Source: Aminicenans sp964648465 (GTDB lineage: Bacteria > Acidobacteriota > Aminicenantia > Aminicenantales > Aminicenantaceae). From it: DNA of 64,000 bases. Shown in pieces: positions 1 through 9,027 of the stretch (within the stretch, counting starts at the first letter, position 1; the number at the start of each line of letters is the position of its first letter). The notes beneath the pieces are model-generated. The model was not told the DNA's origin. It was given only the letters and a program-made list of their open reading frames with translations, and searched no databases. The translations under genes and the position numbers were made by a program. Location of the stretch: the NCBI GenBank assembly GCA_964648465.1, contig CAZYMU010000001.1:62001-126000 (forward strand), read 5' to 3'.

Positions 1-47
1 AGAAGCAAAATAATATTATTTATCTTTAAATGGCCGGAGCGATCTTA

Positions 48-1175
48 TTAAAAAGTATAAATAGCACTAATCACAATTTGGTTGGTTTTTGCTTCATCGT
101 CAAGATTGAGATATTGACTCAGGAAATTGCAATATTCAATACCCAATGAAACACTGCTTATAACATTGTATTTGAGCCCTGAAAAAATGGCTCTGGTTTT
201 TTTGAGATTTCCTGATAATAATTGAGATTTATCTGTAAGGTCTTCCAAGGCGTATCCAAGCCAACTTTGGAAATTGTTCAATGAATATACAATTTCAGAC
301 CAGAACGCAGTTGCTTTTTTACCTTCAAATTTATCTGCTTTTACGTTGTCATAAACATTAGAACGGGAAAGAAATACAGAGAGATTTTGTCCTTGGCCCA
401 ATTCTCCTTTGAATGTGAGATTTCTAGCAAATGGGATGATGCAATCAAGACTTAATCCAGCAATATCAACATCTGTTTCATAATCCTCTAGAGGATTTGT
501 ATAGTGCTCCCTGCCAAAAGTTGTGGACAAGCCTATTTTTATATTTCCATTATTTCCGAATTTCATACCAATACGTCCTTGAGTGATAGGCAAGCATGTC
601 TTTGTTGCACCGGAAGAAGTGGGATCATTGAGGCTTACGGCAAAGTCAAACATATCAGATAACCAGGTGTAGCGGATTTGAGCTCTTCTAAAACCGAGGT
701 TTCCTGTTTGCCAGAAATATCCGTTGGTCAACAAAGTAGTGGGGCCCAATGGAGAAAATACATCCCAATATTGCCCAAAAAGAAAAGAAGAATTTCTATT
801 AGAAAGGCTGAAGTAGGCATGGCGAATCCGGAATTTCATTTGATTCCTACTAGTTCCATCATAGAGATCCCATTCAAAATGACCCTTAACTGTCCATCCA
901 TTTCCAAGAGAGAGTTTTGTCCATCTAAGACCAAATCGACTGTTCATAGCAGTTAAATTAGTATTCCCTTCCTCTCCGAATTTAGCATAGCGGCAGGCAA
1001 TTAGGCTGTTCATGGGATTATCCTGGTATGTTCCATCAAGCTTTAGAAATCCATAAAAATCGAGTTTGAATTTTTCATTATCTACAAATCTGATAGAAGC
1101 CTTGCCCTGAAACGTAAAAATAAGCAGTGAAAATACTGTCAGAACAATAATTCCTAGTGCTGTTTTTTTTATCAT
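48..1175 (-). CDS. Outer-membrane porin (DcaP-like)
   Basis: This 375-residue protein starts with a signal peptide (lysines, a hydrophobic run to about residue 22, then a GKAS-like cleavage region). It continues as alternating aromatic/polar beta-strand sequence and ends in ...IYTF, the C-terminal Phe used by the BAM machinery. The early FYGFLKLDGTY segment and the later GQYWDVFSP and NLGFRRAQIRYTW segments resemble DcaP-type trimeric porins. It probably forms a passive solute channel in the outer membrane; substrate unknown. It is the last gene of a leftward run after mobA, about 50 bp away, so co-transcription is possible. A good purine-rich RBS (aggag) precedes the ATG. Family assignment is from remembered motifs. 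Confidence 0.72.
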   Translation of the reverse strand: MIKKTALGIIVLTVFSLLIFTFQGKASIRFVDNEKFKLDFYGFLKLDGTYQDNPMNSLIACRYAKFGEEGNTNLTAMNSRFGLRWTKLSLGNGWTVKGHFEWDLYDGTSRNQMKFRIRHAYFSLSNRNSSFLFGQYWDVFSPLGPTTLLTNGYFWQTGNLGFRRAQIRYTWLSDMFDFAVSLNDPTSSGATKTCLPITQGRIGMKFGNNGNIKIGLSTTFGREHYTNPLEDYETDVDIAGLSLDCIIPFARNLTFKGELGQGQNLSVFLSRSNVYDNVKADKFEGKKATAFWSEIVYSLNNFQSWLGYALEDLTDKSQLLSGNLKKTRAIFSGLKYNVISSVSLGIEYCNFLSQYLNLDDEAKTNQIVISAIYTF

Positions 1176-1225
1176 TTCCTCCTTAGAAAATTTGTGTTAG
1201 AGAGAAAGTGTAATTTTTAAGTTTT

Positions 1226-1888
1226 CTATTCAGTACATGGAGAGATTAACCCTTTGTTTTGTAGAGAAAATTTATATTTTGTTATATCGAAATAGCATCG
1301 TTTCTTATTAGATCCGGAAAGGTGTGCTTTGATTTTATCAAGATCATCCGATTTATTTATATTGCACCAAAGGGAATCTTCAAAAAAATCTGCTGGAACA
1401 AATGCCATTTTAGTGTTCGGGATTATATCGATGACTCTCCGTTTTTTGGATCTGAGTGTTTCGATAATATTAGGAAGACAGGACTTGGAATAAATAGCAA
1501 ATAGCGGCTCAAAACCTTTTTGTGATCGTGGAATGATGGCTTCGGCTTCTTGATCGTAGGTAATCAGTGTTTGAATAGAAGGCTCTGTGATAAACGGCAT
1601 GTCGCAGGGGACAATAAAGGTGCGTTTATAAGAGCTTTGACTCAAAGCCGTAGCAATTCCCTGAAGAGGACCCAGTCCTAGCATTTTGTCCGGGAAGATT
1701 GGAATATTCAGAAAGCTGTATGGTTTTGAGTCATTGGTAATGATGAAAACTTCATCCATCAGAGGGTTGATCATTCTTAATGTGTGCTCGATAATCGTTT
1801 CTCCTTTGATTTTGAGCAAGCCTTTTTCAATGCCGCCAAGGCGGGTTGCTTTTCCCCCTGCGAGTATCGCTCCGCTTATATTCTGCAT
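1226..1888 (-). CDS. mobA: Molybdenum cofactor guanylyltransferase MobA
   Basis: Transfers GMP from GTP to molybdopterin to give the guanine-dinucleotide cofactor used by DMSO-reductase-family enzymes such as the formate dehydrogenase encoded upstream. The N-terminal nucleotide-binding loop LAGGKATRLGG (residues 9-19), Lys22/Lys26, the GLGPLQGI segment (71-78) and the PCDMP metal-binding motif (94-98) are all present. The length of 220 aa is slightly above the usual 190-200. The last 30 or so residues are Lys/Cys rich and not obviously part of the fold. It lies 38 bp after the formate dehydrogenase operon on the same strand, which suggests co-expression of cofactor maturation with its client. 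Confidence 0.9.
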   Translation of the reverse strand: MQNISGAILAGGKATRLGGIEKGLLKIKGETIIEHTLRMINPLMDEVFIITNDSKPYSFLNIPIFPDKMLGLGPLQGIATALSQSSYKRTFIVPCDMPFITEPSIQTLITYDQEAEAIIPRSQKGFEPLFAIYSKSCLPNIIETLRSKKRRVIDIIPNTKMAFVPADFFEDSLWCNINKSDDLDKIKAHLSGSNKKRCYFDITKYKFSLQNKGLISPCTE

Positions 1889-1926
1889 GTTTCTAGAAAT
1901 TTAATTGAAACTTGTGTCGAAATTAA

Positions 1927-2916
1927 TTATTGTTTTCCAAACCGATCGACTATTTCTTTTGTGACGGCTTTTATTCCTATATTGCTGGGACAGACTTCAT
2001 CGCACCTCCCACAAAGGAAGCAAGTAACATGCCCCCATCTATCAAGGTCGGCAACCAACTTATGATGGATTCTACGGCGTGTCCTTTGTCCCTCAAGCCC
2101 CATGGGATTGTGACCACTTGCTTCACGCATAAACCCGTCAAGTTGACAGGAGTCCCATATCCTTTCACGCACGACTATTTCTTCAAAATTCAAATCATCA
2201 ACATGAAAGCAAGTGCATGTTGGACATACAAGATTGCAGCCTGTGCAGGCAATGCAGCGATTTGCGATTTCATCCCAAAACTTTTCTGTAACTCTATTTT
2301 GTGCAATAAGTTTAGAAGCTTCCATTAAAATGTCCTTATCATTAGTGGGAAGGGCGTCTGATTCTTTATGAAGTGCTTCTAAAGAGGCAATTTCTGTACT
2401 GCAGACAAGAAGCTTTTCCAGGTCAGTTCCTATTTCTGTATATGGAACAACGATATATTTATCTCCGTCATACACAAGCTCAATATCACATTTACCTCCT
2501 GATATTTTAAGAAATTCGCCGTTTTTCCCGCATTTTCCCGAGACAACAAAGACAACAGAGTTATCTCTTTTTTTGAAATAAATATCATCGTGGTAGTCAG
2601 TAGAAAAAAATTTATCGATAAATTCAAGACACTCTGCGTCCTCTGCTGTTAGGCCTACTACCATTATAGGTTTTTCAGGAGGTTCCGGGACTGTAAACTT
2701 TTTATCTATTCCGACAGTAAACATGGTTTCACGTTGGGGAAAGAAGACGGAGGTTGTTTTTTGAAGTATAAATCCTCCAGCAAGAGCTAACGGACCATCA
2801 GTGATTTTGCCAAGTGATCGTGTTCCATCATGCAATTCGATGGGGACAAGCACATCGTATTCTGATTCACAAGTTTTAAAAAAAATTTCTAATTCCTTCA
2901 GAGTTGCAGCTTTCAT
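1927..2916 (-). CDS. HydB/AsrA-like 4Fe-4S electron-transfer subunit
   Basis: A 329-residue iron-sulfur protein of the family that forms the beta subunit of Pyrococcus sulfhydrogenase (HydB) and anaerobic sulfite reductase A. The C-terminal third carries two ferredoxin-like clusters: CIACTGCNLVCPTC, then CFLCGRCDEVCP. The start is set at the ATG of 2916: it has an aaggag RBS and overlaps the TGA of the upstream fdhA gene as ATGA. A longer in-frame start nine codons upstream has no RBS. With the neighbouring HydG-like flavoprotein it should pass electrons between the formate dehydrogenase and NAD(P) or ferredoxin. No hydrogenase large or small subunit is nearby. Confidence 0.82.
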   Translation of the reverse strand: MKAATLKELEIFFKTCESEYDVLVPIELHDGTRSLGKITDGPLALAGGFILQKTTSVFFPQRETMFTVGIDKKFTVPEPPEKPIMVVGLTAEDAECLEFIDKFFSTDYHDDIYFKKRDNSVVFVVSGKCGKNGEFLKISGGKCDIELVYDGDKYIVVPYTEIGTDLEKLLVCSTEIASLEALHKESDALPTNDKDILMEASKLIAQNRVTEKFWDEIANRCIACTGCNLVCPTCTCFHVDDLNFEEIVVRERIWDSCQLDGFMREASGHNPMGLEGQRTRRRIHHKLVADLDRWGHVTCFLCGRCDEVCPSNIGIKAVTKEIVDRFGKQ

Positions 2917-4955
2917 AATAATCTCCTTATTTTTGCGGCACATACTTTGTATTCAGGTATTTTTGCTTCTGGGTCAAGAGCGTTATTTGTTAGGATGTTT
3001 GCCGCACCTTCACTAAAATGAAAGGTCATAAAGATCACGCCAGGAATAACCACATTAGTAACTCGTGCCATTACCTTTATTTCTCCTCGACGAGTCGCTA
3101 CCATAATATACTCTCTATCATGGATTTTTAACTGGGAGGCATCCTCCGGATTGATTTCAACATAAGGGAAGCGTTCTTCACGGTCTAGTAATTTCGAACG
3201 GCGTGTCATTGTACCGGTATGAAAATGGAAGTAACATCGTCCAGTAGAAAGTACAAAAGGGTACTCCTCATCAGGCAGTTCGGCTGGAGGTTTGTAAATT
3301 GCAGGAGAAAACAGCCCCAGTCCTCGGGCAAACTTGTCTACATGAAGGATAGGTGTTCCGGGATGACCCTTATCCGGGCAGGGCCACTGCAGGCCAACTT
3401 GATCTATTCGGTCATATGTAATGCCGGCATAACTTGGAGTAACTTCATTTATTTCATCCATAATTTCCTTTGCAGAATCATACTGCATGCCGTCATAGCC
3501 TGCCCGTTTGGCGATATCGCACAGAATTTTCCAGTCTGTTCTACTTTCTCCTGGAGGTTCGATGGCTTTACGTACTCTTTGAACACGCCTTTCGGTTGAG
3601 GTAAAAGTACCATTTTTTTCCGCAAAACAGGAAGCAGGAAGAATAACATCTGCTAATTCTGAAGTCTGTGTGTGGAAAATATCTTGAACTACCAAAAAAT
3701 CAATCTTTTCTAGTGCTCCTCTTACGTGATTTTGGTCAGGATCGGACAGCATAGGATTCTCTCCCATAACGTACAAAGCTTTAAGATTTCCTTCTGCTGC
3801 AGCGTTGATGGCAGTTGTCACTGTTAAGCCAACATTACCAGGTAGATCTTTGATATTCCATGCTTTTTCAAATTTTGTACGAATCTTTTCATCGGTAACC
3901 TTTTGATAGCCGCTGTAAACATTAGGAAGAGCACCTAAATCACAAGCGCCCTGGACATTGTTTTGACCGCGAAGCGGATTTACACCAGTACCTGGTCGGC
4001 CTATATTCCCAGTCAGCATGACGAGATTGGCACAAGATTTTACATTATCGACACCATGGGTGTGTTGTGTAATTCCCATAGAATAAACAATCATTGCTCT
4101 ATCAGCTTTTGAAAATATCCGCGCTGCTTTGACAATATCTTCTGCCTTAAGGCCTGTAATTTCCGCTGATATAGCAGGTGGAAAATTTTCTACGGTATTC
4201 TTTAATTCTTCGTAGTTTTCAGTCCGTTTTGCGATAAATTGCTTATCTTCCAGTCCTTCTTTTATGATGACGTGCATCATACCATTTAGAAGAGCAACAT
4301 CGGTTCCATTTTTATGGCGGAGATGAATATCGGAGTAGCTAGCAAGTCTGATCTTTCGATTATCTGCAACAATTAATTTAGCCCCACGTTCAATTACTGA
4401 ATTCATTATTCTTGTACCGATAAGAGGGTGTTGTTCAGTGGTATTTGAGCCGATAACAAGGAAACAATCAGACTTTTCCATACAGGAGATGGAATTTGTC
4501 ATGGCGCCTGAACCAAAAGTACTGGCTAGGCCTGCTACAGTAGATGAATGGCAGAGCCTGGCACAATGGTCGACATTATTAGTTTTAAATACGGCTCTGG
4601 CAAGTTTCATCATTAAGTAATTTTCTTCATTTGTTGTTTTGGCAGAAGAGAAAAACATAACTGAGTCATTTCCATATTTTTCTTGAATTTTTTTTAGGTT
4701 TCTTACAATGAGATTTAATGCTTCTTCCCAGGATGCTCGCTCAAAATTCCCGTTTCTACGGATCAACGGGAATTTGAGTCGATCAGGGTGGTTTACAAAA
4801 TCAAATGCATTCCATCCCTTCACACAAAGTCTTCCTTGGGAAACAGGATGGGAAAGACTTGGCTCTACACCTATAATATTCTCGTTTTCATCAGATAGAA
4901 GATAAAACATGCAGCCAGTACCGCAGTAAGGGCATGTAGTAAGTGTCTTTTTCAT
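2913..4955 (-). CDS. fdhA: Formate dehydrogenase catalytic subunit, Cys type
   Basis: A 680-residue molybdopterin oxidoreductase that oxidises formate to CO2, or the reverse. The N-terminal [4Fe-4S] motif is C8-x2-C11-x3-C15 with C44. In the HCARLCHSS segment, Cys135 sits where selenocysteine or cysteine ligates Mo/W, and His136 follows it as in FdhF. The C-terminal molydopterin-dinucleotide-binding domain is present (about residues 565-680, including RCYFHFHTGTMTRRS). It lacks the extra N-terminal ferredoxin domains of long FdhA forms, so electrons must leave through the two partner proteins. It sits between them with 4-bp ATGA-type overlaps at both ends, a tightly coupled operon. Mo versus W cannot be told from sequence. 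Confidence 0.92.
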   Translation of the reverse strand: MKKTLTTCPYCGTGCMFYLLSDENENIIGVEPSLSHPVSQGRLCVKGWNAFDFVNHPDRLKFPLIRRNGNFERASWEEALNLIVRNLKKIQEKYGNDSVMFFSSAKTTNEENYLMMKLARAVFKTNNVDHCARLCHSSTVAGLASTFGSGAMTNSISCMEKSDCFLVIGSNTTEQHPLIGTRIMNSVIERGAKLIVADNRKIRLASYSDIHLRHKNGTDVALLNGMMHVIIKEGLEDKQFIAKRTENYEELKNTVENFPPAISAEITGLKAEDIVKAARIFSKADRAMIVYSMGITQHTHGVDNVKSCANLVMLTGNIGRPGTGVNPLRGQNNVQGACDLGALPNVYSGYQKVTDEKIRTKFEKAWNIKDLPGNVGLTVTTAINAAAEGNLKALYVMGENPMLSDPDQNHVRGALEKIDFLVVQDIFHTQTSELADVILPASCFAEKNGTFTSTERRVQRVRKAIEPPGESRTDWKILCDIAKRAGYDGMQYDSAKEIMDEINEVTPSYAGITYDRIDQVGLQWPCPDKGHPGTPILHVDKFARGLGLFSPAIYKPPAELPDEEYPFVLSTGRCYFHFHTGTMTRRSKLLDREERFPYVEINPEDASQLKIHDREYIMVATRRGEIKVMARVTNVVIPGVIFMTFHFSEGAANILTNNALDPEAKIPEYKVCAAKIRRLL

Positions 4956-5809
4956 ATAGCACCTCTCAGATTGCTGATTTCATTAAGCCAAAAAACCGGA
5001 CCGTCTAAACAAACATAAAGATTATCAATCGAGCAGTGTCCGCACTTACCAACTCCACATTTCATGTAGCGCTCGAGTGAAACAACGATTTTGTCCTCTG
5101 TCAGACCTTTTTTCTTCAATTCTTGGATGACAAATTTATACATAACAGGTGGGCCAACGATAACAGCAATAGTGTTGTCTATATTGATAGTTAAAGGAGG
5201 TATTAATTTTGTGATGCGACATTTCTCTACTTCATCATAACGGATGCTTTCCGGATCTGCGTCCACACAGCAAAAACAGGCTAGTTCCTCACAATGCTTC
5301 CATTGTTCGACTTCATGCTTGAAGAGTTGAAACTCAGGAGTTTTGGCCCCAGAGAGAATCGTGACGTTTTTGAATTCTTCAATGTGGTCTTCACAGTACT
5401 GGATGAGAGAACGCATAGGAGCCAGGCCTAGCCCTCCTGCAATAAGAATAAGTTCCTTTCCTTTCATTTTTTCTGTGTCAAAAGAATTGCCAAAAGGTCC
5501 GCGAATGCCGATCTTATCATTGACTTTAAGTTTGTACATAGCATTTGTTACGCTTCCAACATTACGAACCGATAGTTCAAAATATCCCTTACGTGTGGGG
5601 GAACTGCAAACAGATATAGGAACTTCTCCGACTCCAATGATTGAGACCTGAACGAATTGCCCAGGTTTTTGTCCCAAATCTTTCCCTCCAGGTATTTCAA
5701 TACGATAAAGATTTTCTGTTGGGGTTAGCTCGGATATGTGGGTTATGCTGCACATAGTCGGCACATAGAGAGATTTATCTGAAAGACATGCACTTGTTTT
5801 TGAGTCCAT
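4952..5809 (-). CDS. HydG/AsrB-like FAD/NAD(P) and 2Fe-2S subunit
   Basis: A 285-residue ferredoxin-NAD(P)+ reductase-type protein, first gene of the formate dehydrogenase operon. It has an FAD-binding beta-barrel (GQFVQVSIIG ... VPISVCSSP, about 45-70), an NAD-binding domain (LILIAGGLGLAPMRSLIQY, about 120-140) and a C-terminal 2Fe-2S Cys set (MKCGVGKCGHCSIDNLYVC). This matches the gamma subunit of sulfhydrogenases and AsrB. It most likely moves electrons between the iron-sulfur subunit and NAD(H) or NADP(H). The upstream gap is AT-rich and would hold the operon promoter. The stop overlaps the fdhA start by 4 bp. Confidence 0.85.
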   Translation of the reverse strand: MDSKTSACLSDKSLYVPTMCSITHISELTPTENLYRIEIPGGKDLGQKPGQFVQVSIIGVGEVPISVCSSPTRKGYFELSVRNVGSVTNAMYKLKVNDKIGIRGPFGNSFDTEKMKGKELILIAGGLGLAPMRSLIQYCEDHIEEFKNVTILSGAKTPEFQLFKHEVEQWKHCEELACFCCVDADPESIRYDEVEKCRITKLIPPLTINIDNTIAVIVGPPVMYKFVIQELKKKGLTEDKIVVSLERYMKCGVGKCGHCSIDNLYVCLDGPVFWLNEISNLRGAI

Positions 5810-6568
5810 TACAATCCTCCCTTTTTTTATTTTAATTCTGTTGGTGCAAAAAGCTTATTATTAATTATTTTTATAAGCCGAAAAACAATTTTACATTTTT
5901 TAGAAAGAGCAATCAAAAGAATTTTTCAATTATATTTTTTAAATTGTACTAATGGGTTTGAAATGGATTCATAGCAGTTTATGAAGGCAGAACGTACTCC
6001 ACCCCCTGAACAGCCTCAACTGAATATGGCAGCTGAGAAAAGAGTTGAATATCTATAAAAGCGAAGTCCTAAATCAGCATTTAATGGTGAACTCTACTAT
6101 GTAGGCGCTTTTTACAGACTAATTCACTGAAAATTCTCTCTCCTTAGAATTTTTTATTAACTGGATGTGTATTTTCTAGGTATTATCATGAATAAATCAA
6201 CTCAGAGGATGAAAATTTGATGAAATTCAGAGAAAATCGTAAGTTCAAAACAAATGGCTCTGATATTATAGGTATTTTTATCGACATTGCTGTGGAGAAA
6301 GGAGGATTCACGCTCCAGATTGATGATGTCCGATTTAAATAATAGCGGAGGATGGGTAATATCGTGGTATAGACAGCAATAAAAAATGATGCTGAAGCGT
6401 AATACTATAATGAACAATGAAATTCCCATACTTAAAAGAATCTAAGCTTATGGGTAAACCAAGTTTGCTAGTTTTATCTTTTGTATGCATTTACTTACCA
6501 GAGTAAGGATATTATCATAAGTTTTCGGATTGCTGATTGCCGGGATAAGCTATATTTAATCGGTGTTG
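5810..6568. other. Gene-poor gap, mostly non-coding
   Basis: This 759-bp AT-rich stretch separates the formate dehydrogenase operon from the NifU-like gene, both leftward. Apart from a probable coding remnant at 6196-6342 I see no gene with an RBS. A short frame from 5981 has one stop in the middle, and the opposite-strand frame across 6202-6429 has no family resemblance. The end near 5810-5860 should hold the formate operon promoter, but no clean -35/-10 pair stands out. Confidence 0.5.
6196..6342 (+). pseudogene. Probable C-terminal remnant of a binding-module protein
   Basis: Read on the plus strand, this stretch gives about 48 uninterrupted residues ending GGFTLQIDDVRFK and a stop. The ending, an ID-DVRF strand preceded by GIFIDIAVEKGGFT, resembles the last strand of jelly-roll carbohydrate-binding modules of secreted enzymes. 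There is no start codon with an RBS, and a stop lies directly upstream, so it looks like the tail of a deleted gene. The segment is short and family assignment is uncertain. Confidence 0.35.
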
Positions 6569-6787
6569 TTAGACAGAAAGCACTTCTTTTATTTCTGGTA
6601 ATTTCTCTTTAAGGGCATGTTCTATTACTTGTTTTAAAGTTAGTGTTGAAAAGGGGCAGCCCCTGCAGATTCCTTTCAGTTTTACTTTTACAATTCCCTC
6701 AGTAACATCTACGAGTTCAACATCGCCTCCGTCAGCTTGGAGAGAAGGTCGGATCTGATCTAGAACAGATTCCACTTTTTCTCGCAT
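6569..6787 (-). CDS. NifU C-terminal-domain Fe-S scaffold protein
   Basis: A 72-residue stand-alone NifU-type (Nfu) domain that carries and transfers nascent [4Fe-4S] clusters to apo-proteins. The family signature is complete: IRPSLQADGGDVELVDV at 12-28, and the cluster-binding C41-x2-C44 in GICRGCPFS. It is as short as the single-domain versions common in anaerobes. The ATG is preceded by a strong gaggtaaa RBS. It appears monocistronic; its position among Fe-S enzymes (formate dehydrogenase, AOR) fits a cluster-delivery role, although such genes also occur as general housekeeping. Confidence 0.88.
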   Translation of the reverse strand: MREKVESVLDQIRPSLQADGGDVELVDVTEGIVKVKLKGICRGCPFSTLTLKQVIEHALKEKLPEIKEVLSV

Positions 6788-6964
6788 ATTTTACCTCCAT
6801 ATTTTTGTAATGCAGCATATATAAATCATGCTTATGCCTCTTTTATCTTACTAAGGTTTTAATTAAATCATGGTAAGATTTCCAGAAAAAAGTTATTTCT
6901 AAAGTTTATCATTGCAGTCTTGAGGCTGTCAATTGTATGAATAATAAGAAATGTATGTAAGTTA

Positions 6965-8917
6965 CTATTTAAGTATATTGGTTTTTATCCCAAGCTCGAT
7001 ATAGCGCCCTCTCCATGGAAATCCGGGTTCAGAATAAATATAATAGTCAAAGACATTAGTGATTTTGATAAACAATTCAGTTCGTTTAAACTGGAAGGAA
7101 ATAATTGTATCCAGGTTAAAATAAGAATGAATATCCAGCAGTTCATTTGATTGATAATCGAGCCAGGATGATGAAGATGCTGCCAGGCCCATAATTACAA
7201 TCCTGAATCGTTGGGAAGGGTAGATAGTACAATCAAAATTTAAGCTGTGCCTTGGGAGAGCATCTAGTGGCCGGTCGTCACTTTTGTTCTTGTGGTCAAG
7301 GAAAGTGTAGTTTATAGTTGTTGAAAGCCATGGAAAAGCTTTTTGAAATTGAAGTTCAAATCCATTAATATAAGCTTCTGCGATATTAAAATATCTACGG
7401 CGGAAATCGAACTCCGGAAGACGGAGGCTGTCTATCATGTCTTTGAAGCTGGTCATAAAGACAGAGCCTGTAAGGAAGAATATTTTATTGTATGTAAAAC
7501 CTAATTCGCAGTTACTTCCTGATTCACTCAGGAGGTCTGGGTTTCCTGATGAACTCGAGTACATGGAACGCATAGAGGGAAATTTTGATTTCTTGGAAAA
7601 GGAGAGATGGAGCTCTATATATTCCAAAGGGGAATATTTAAGTCCGATAAGAGGATTTACTTTTGATGCATTTTTTCCAATAAACTTGTCTAGATAATCA
7701 TAACTTAATCCCACTACAAGTTTCCATCTCTTGAAAAAAGATATATGATCTTCGATCCCGGCTGAAAATGTAGCTTGGTTGTATTTATCCCAGGATTCTC
7801 CCTCATCATCCTGAGTTCGAGCTACATCTCTCTTATAATTGATGCTGAATTTTAATGAGTTAGAAGAACTCATAGCAAGGTCTGCAAGAGTGAAGAGACC
7901 TAAAACAGAGTTGTCAAAAGTGCTTTCGAAGAGGCGCTGAATCATTTTTGGATCTTTGAATTGGTCGAGAGTATTGTCATAGTGGACAAAATAACCTCGA
8001 AAGCGGAGTGTGGATTTTTCCCCCAGGGCAGTATAACCACCTGCATTCAGTGTATAACGGTCCCAGTTTTTAAAACGCCAGTACCGTGGTTTATAAGCAT
8101 CAAGTTGTGATGGCATAGCATAATTGGATTTGTATATTCCTCCGTTAAAGAGAATTTCAGTGCTGTTTGATGGGTAATAGTAAATTTTTGTATTAAGATT
8201 TATTCTTTCATATTCTGTGTTTGACCTTTCGATCCTATTCCTTTCATCTTGATCTGGGAAATAAAATCCATCTGAATCCTGATAAAGCATATTTCCTGCA
8301 AAGGCAAAGCGCTTCAGTTGAAATACTGAATTTAAACCCAGGCTGCGTGTATTTTTTTCTCCATATGATGTGTGAAACGATAGGGTTGGTTTGACAGAAG
8401 GTCTGCTTGTTATAACATTAACTATTCCACCTAGGGTATTAGGACCGTATAGAACAGATGATGGCCCTTTGGTGAGTTGAAGGGAATCAATCCCATAGGC
8501 GGATATTGTTTTTAGATCAAACGTACTGTAGTAAGGCTCATAAACAGGAATCCCATCGATTAACAATGCAATCCGTTTTGAATCCATGCCCCTGAGCTTT
8601 AACGTGTATGTGGATTTATCTCCAAAAGTCACCATCACTCCTGGAGCGTATCTAATAGCTTCTGAAAGGTCGAGTGGTTTCATGTGTTCAATCTTTGTAT
8701 GACCCAGTCTTGTTACCGTTGAAATAGGGAGGTCTCTAGGAGCTTCGGCTACTACAAGAATTTCTTCCGTAATCTTTAGTGTCTTTTTTGATTTTGTCTT
8801 CTTTTCATCTTCTTTTTGTTTTTCTTGGGAAAAAGTTAAACAAGGTAATAAAATTAGTGCCCAAATGACAAAATTAATAATGGTTTTTTTGAGAGGGTGA
8901 TTTGATGAATTATTCAT
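6965..8917 (-). CDS. TonB-dependent outer-membrane receptor
   Basis: A 650-residue receptor for active uptake across the outer membrane. After a signal peptide (to about residue 30, LLPCLTFSQ) and a charged linker comes a TonB-box-like EEILVVAEAP, then the plug domain (LSEAIRYAPGVMV, residues 80-92; LYGPNTLGGIVNVIT near 155). The long beta-barrel ends in the conserved SEPGFPWRGRYIELGIK segment. Substrate is not determined. Plug and barrel most resemble siderophore/vitamin B12/metal-chelate receptors. It lies between Fe-S and Mo/W genes and has a long, apparently structured leader (8918-9021), so a metal or cofactor ligand is a reasonable guess. The charged Lys-rich stretch 33-47 is unusual but within family variation. 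Confidence 0.87.
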   Translation of the reverse strand: MNNSSNHPLKKTIINFVIWALILLPCLTFSQEKQKEDEKKTKSKKTLKITEEILVVAEAPRDLPISTVTRLGHTKIEHMKPLDLSEAIRYAPGVMVTFGDKSTYTLKLRGMDSKRIALLIDGIPVYEPYYSTFDLKTISAYGIDSLQLTKGPSSVLYGPNTLGGIVNVITSRPSVKPTLSFHTSYGEKNTRSLGLNSVFQLKRFAFAGNMLYQDSDGFYFPDQDERNRIERSNTEYERINLNTKIYYYPSNSTEILFNGGIYKSNYAMPSQLDAYKPRYWRFKNWDRYTLNAGGYTALGEKSTLRFRGYFVHYDNTLDQFKDPKMIQRLFESTFDNSVLGLFTLADLAMSSSNSLKFSINYKRDVARTQDDEGESWDKYNQATFSAGIEDHISFFKRWKLVVGLSYDYLDKFIGKNASKVNPLIGLKYSPLEYIELHLSFSKKSKFPSMRSMYSSSSGNPDLLSESGSNCELGFTYNKIFFLTGSVFMTSFKDMIDSLRLPEFDFRRRYFNIAEAYINGFELQFQKAFPWLSTTINYTFLDHKNKSDDRPLDALPRHSLNFDCTIYPSQRFRIVIMGLAASSSSWLDYQSNELLDIHSYFNLDTIISFQFKRTELFIKITNVFDYYIYSEPGFPWRGRYIELGIKTNILK

Positions 8918-9021
8918 TATGATATCTCCTTTTCAAATACGGAAGGCAAAACTGTTTCCCGTTTTACCCTATCGGTCAAAGACCATGGCTGAAGAGCTTT
9001 AGTACCCTTGACTCGGAGAAA
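8918..9021 (-). promoter_or_regulatory. Structured 5' leader of the TonB receptor, riboswitch-like
   Basis: The transcript between the promoter and the receptor ATG is about 100 nt and can fold. One hairpin has a perfect 8-bp stem GGTAAAAC/GTTTTGCC closing a GGGAAACA loop (8945-8968). Another is GGTC-TTT-GACC (8974-8984). An AAGG/CCTT pair can close the region. The segments CTCCGAG, GGGAAAC and CTTCCG recall, from memory, the molybdenum/tungsten cofactor (Moco) RNA motif, which would suit the neighbourhood. It lacks the GCCACTG-type box of cobalamin riboswitches. Identity is a guess; the structure itself is visible. Confidence 0.4.
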
Positions 9022-9027
9022 GCGATA

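Noticed and set aside
5981..6117. Short plus-strand frame MKAERTPPPEQ... with one internal stop
   Set aside because: Too short, no family resemblance and interrupted; could be a decayed gene, but nothing supports it.
6202..6429. 75-codon minus-strand frame in the gap before the NifU-like gene
   Set aside because: Overlaps the more convincing plus-strand remnant, has no RBS and looks like random AT-rich translation.
8918..9021. Cobalamin riboswitch in front of the TonB receptor
   Set aside because: The B12-box-like GCCACTG segment and the typical end motif are absent.
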